Shown here: one piece after another, positions 5,111-5,480 of the stretch
How the letters are laid out: every line of letters starts with the position of its first letter
Numbering within the stretch: the stretch's first letter is position 1
Assembly (NCBI GenBank): GCA_030426005.1
Contig: JAUHZM010000219.1
Span: 1-5,480 of the forward strand
Source: Gammaproteobacteria bacterium
Lineage (GTDB): Bacteria; Pseudomonadota; Gammaproteobacteria; Arenicellales; Arenicellaceae
Direction: 5' to 3'
DNA: 5,480 nt
Notes under the pieces: generated by a model
Databases searched by the model: none
Told to the model about the DNA's origin: nothing
Seen by the model: only the letters and a program-made list of their open reading frames with translations
Translations under genes and position numbers: made by a program

Positions 5111-5480
5111 ATGAAAGCAAAATCGTTAATTCCCGGCATTACCTCTTTGACCCTGTTAACTGTGCTTGGTGCGCAAACCGCGGTGGCGGAAATTACGCCG
5201 CAACGAATGGCTGACGCAATCTACGCGGTGATCGAATCCGATCGCGCGGTATACACCAAAAAAGTCGTCAACCGCCTGCAAAACGAAGAAGAAGTCATCA
5301 CGGCAGATGAGCACTGGGAGGATGAACAAGCATTGCCGTTACCCGCACAAATGCTGCGTATGGGCGCAGAGGAGGTCGCGGAAAAAGACATGGGTGTTAC
5401 CTATGCGTTGCTAAGCACCTGGCCAATCAATAAACAAAATGAAGCCGTCACAGAGATCGAGAAAAAAGGCATGGAGTTTA
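5111..5480 (+). CDS. Exported Tll0287-like (DUF3365) protein, N-terminal part (cut by window edge)
   Basis: Only 123 codons are inside the window. Residues 1-26 form a Sec signal peptide (MKAKS, hydrophobic core, probable cleavage after AVA-26), so the product is periplasmic or lipid-free exported. The mature part begins with a helix (MADAIYAVIESDRAVYTKKVV, split around 33-53) and includes ALPLPAQMLRMGAE (74-87) and YALLSTWPINKQNEA (98-112). These resemble the Tll0287-like/DUF3365 fold found in heme-binding proteins and in sensor kinases; this is recognised by pattern, not by a search. No CXXCH is present yet, but one could lie beyond the edge. It starts 17 nt after the multiheme cytochrome stop with a weak GAG (5100-5102), which suggests cotranscription. 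It could be a small accessory cytochrome, a ligand-binding sensor or an assembly partner. Confidence 0.75.
   Translation, partial: MKAKSLIPGITSLTLLTVLGAQTAVAEITPQRMADAIYAVIESDRAVYTKKVVNRLQNEEEVITADEHWEDEQALPLPAQMLRMGAEEVAEKDMGVTYALLSTWPINKQNEAVTEIEKKGMEF

Overview
The window looks like a chromosomal piece of a Gram-negative proteobacterium, most likely a gammaproteobacterium and perhaps marine. This rests on a TonB-dependent outer-membrane receptor with a typical proteobacterial plug domain, Sec-type export signals, a periplasmic multiheme cytochrome c and balanced base composition. The taxonomic guess is inference only. No rRNA, tRNA, CRISPR array, insertion sequence or phage gene was seen.

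Layout. (1) Positions 1-505, minus strand: the first 168 codons of a TonB-dependent receptor, cut by the left edge. (2) 506-893: a 388-bp divergent intergenic region with candidate promoters facing both ways and a perfect 6-bp dyad (TTCATG/CATGAA) inside one of the leftward promoters. (3) 894-1442, plus strand: a hemerythrin-like HHE protein with a basic N-terminal extension, followed 8 nt after its stop by an 11-bp G·U-containing hairpin. (4) 1443-1718: a 276-bp leader region with two inverted repeats and three evenly spaced TCAGGT motifs. (5) 1719-3641, 3699-5093 and 5111 to beyond the right edge: three tightly spaced plus-strand genes that look like an operon.

The three-gene cluster is the notable part. 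The first gene encodes one 640-residue polypeptide joining an FAD/NAD(P)H oxidoreductase, a BFD-type [2Fe-2S] domain and a five-helix membrane domain. That domain carries two His-X13-His pairs, arranged as expected for two stacked b hemes. The second encodes a membrane-anchored periplasmic cytochrome with 11 heme-binding motifs, one of them the rare CX4CH form. The third begins an exported protein resembling the Tll0287-like (DUF3365) heme/sensor family. Read together they suggest a route for electrons from cytoplasmic NAD(P)H through FAD, iron-sulfur and two b hemes across the inner membrane into a periplasmic multiheme wire or reductase. The terminal acceptor cannot be read from the sequence. 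The hemerythrin-like gene upstream could relate to O2, NO or iron, but it appears to be a separate transcription unit.
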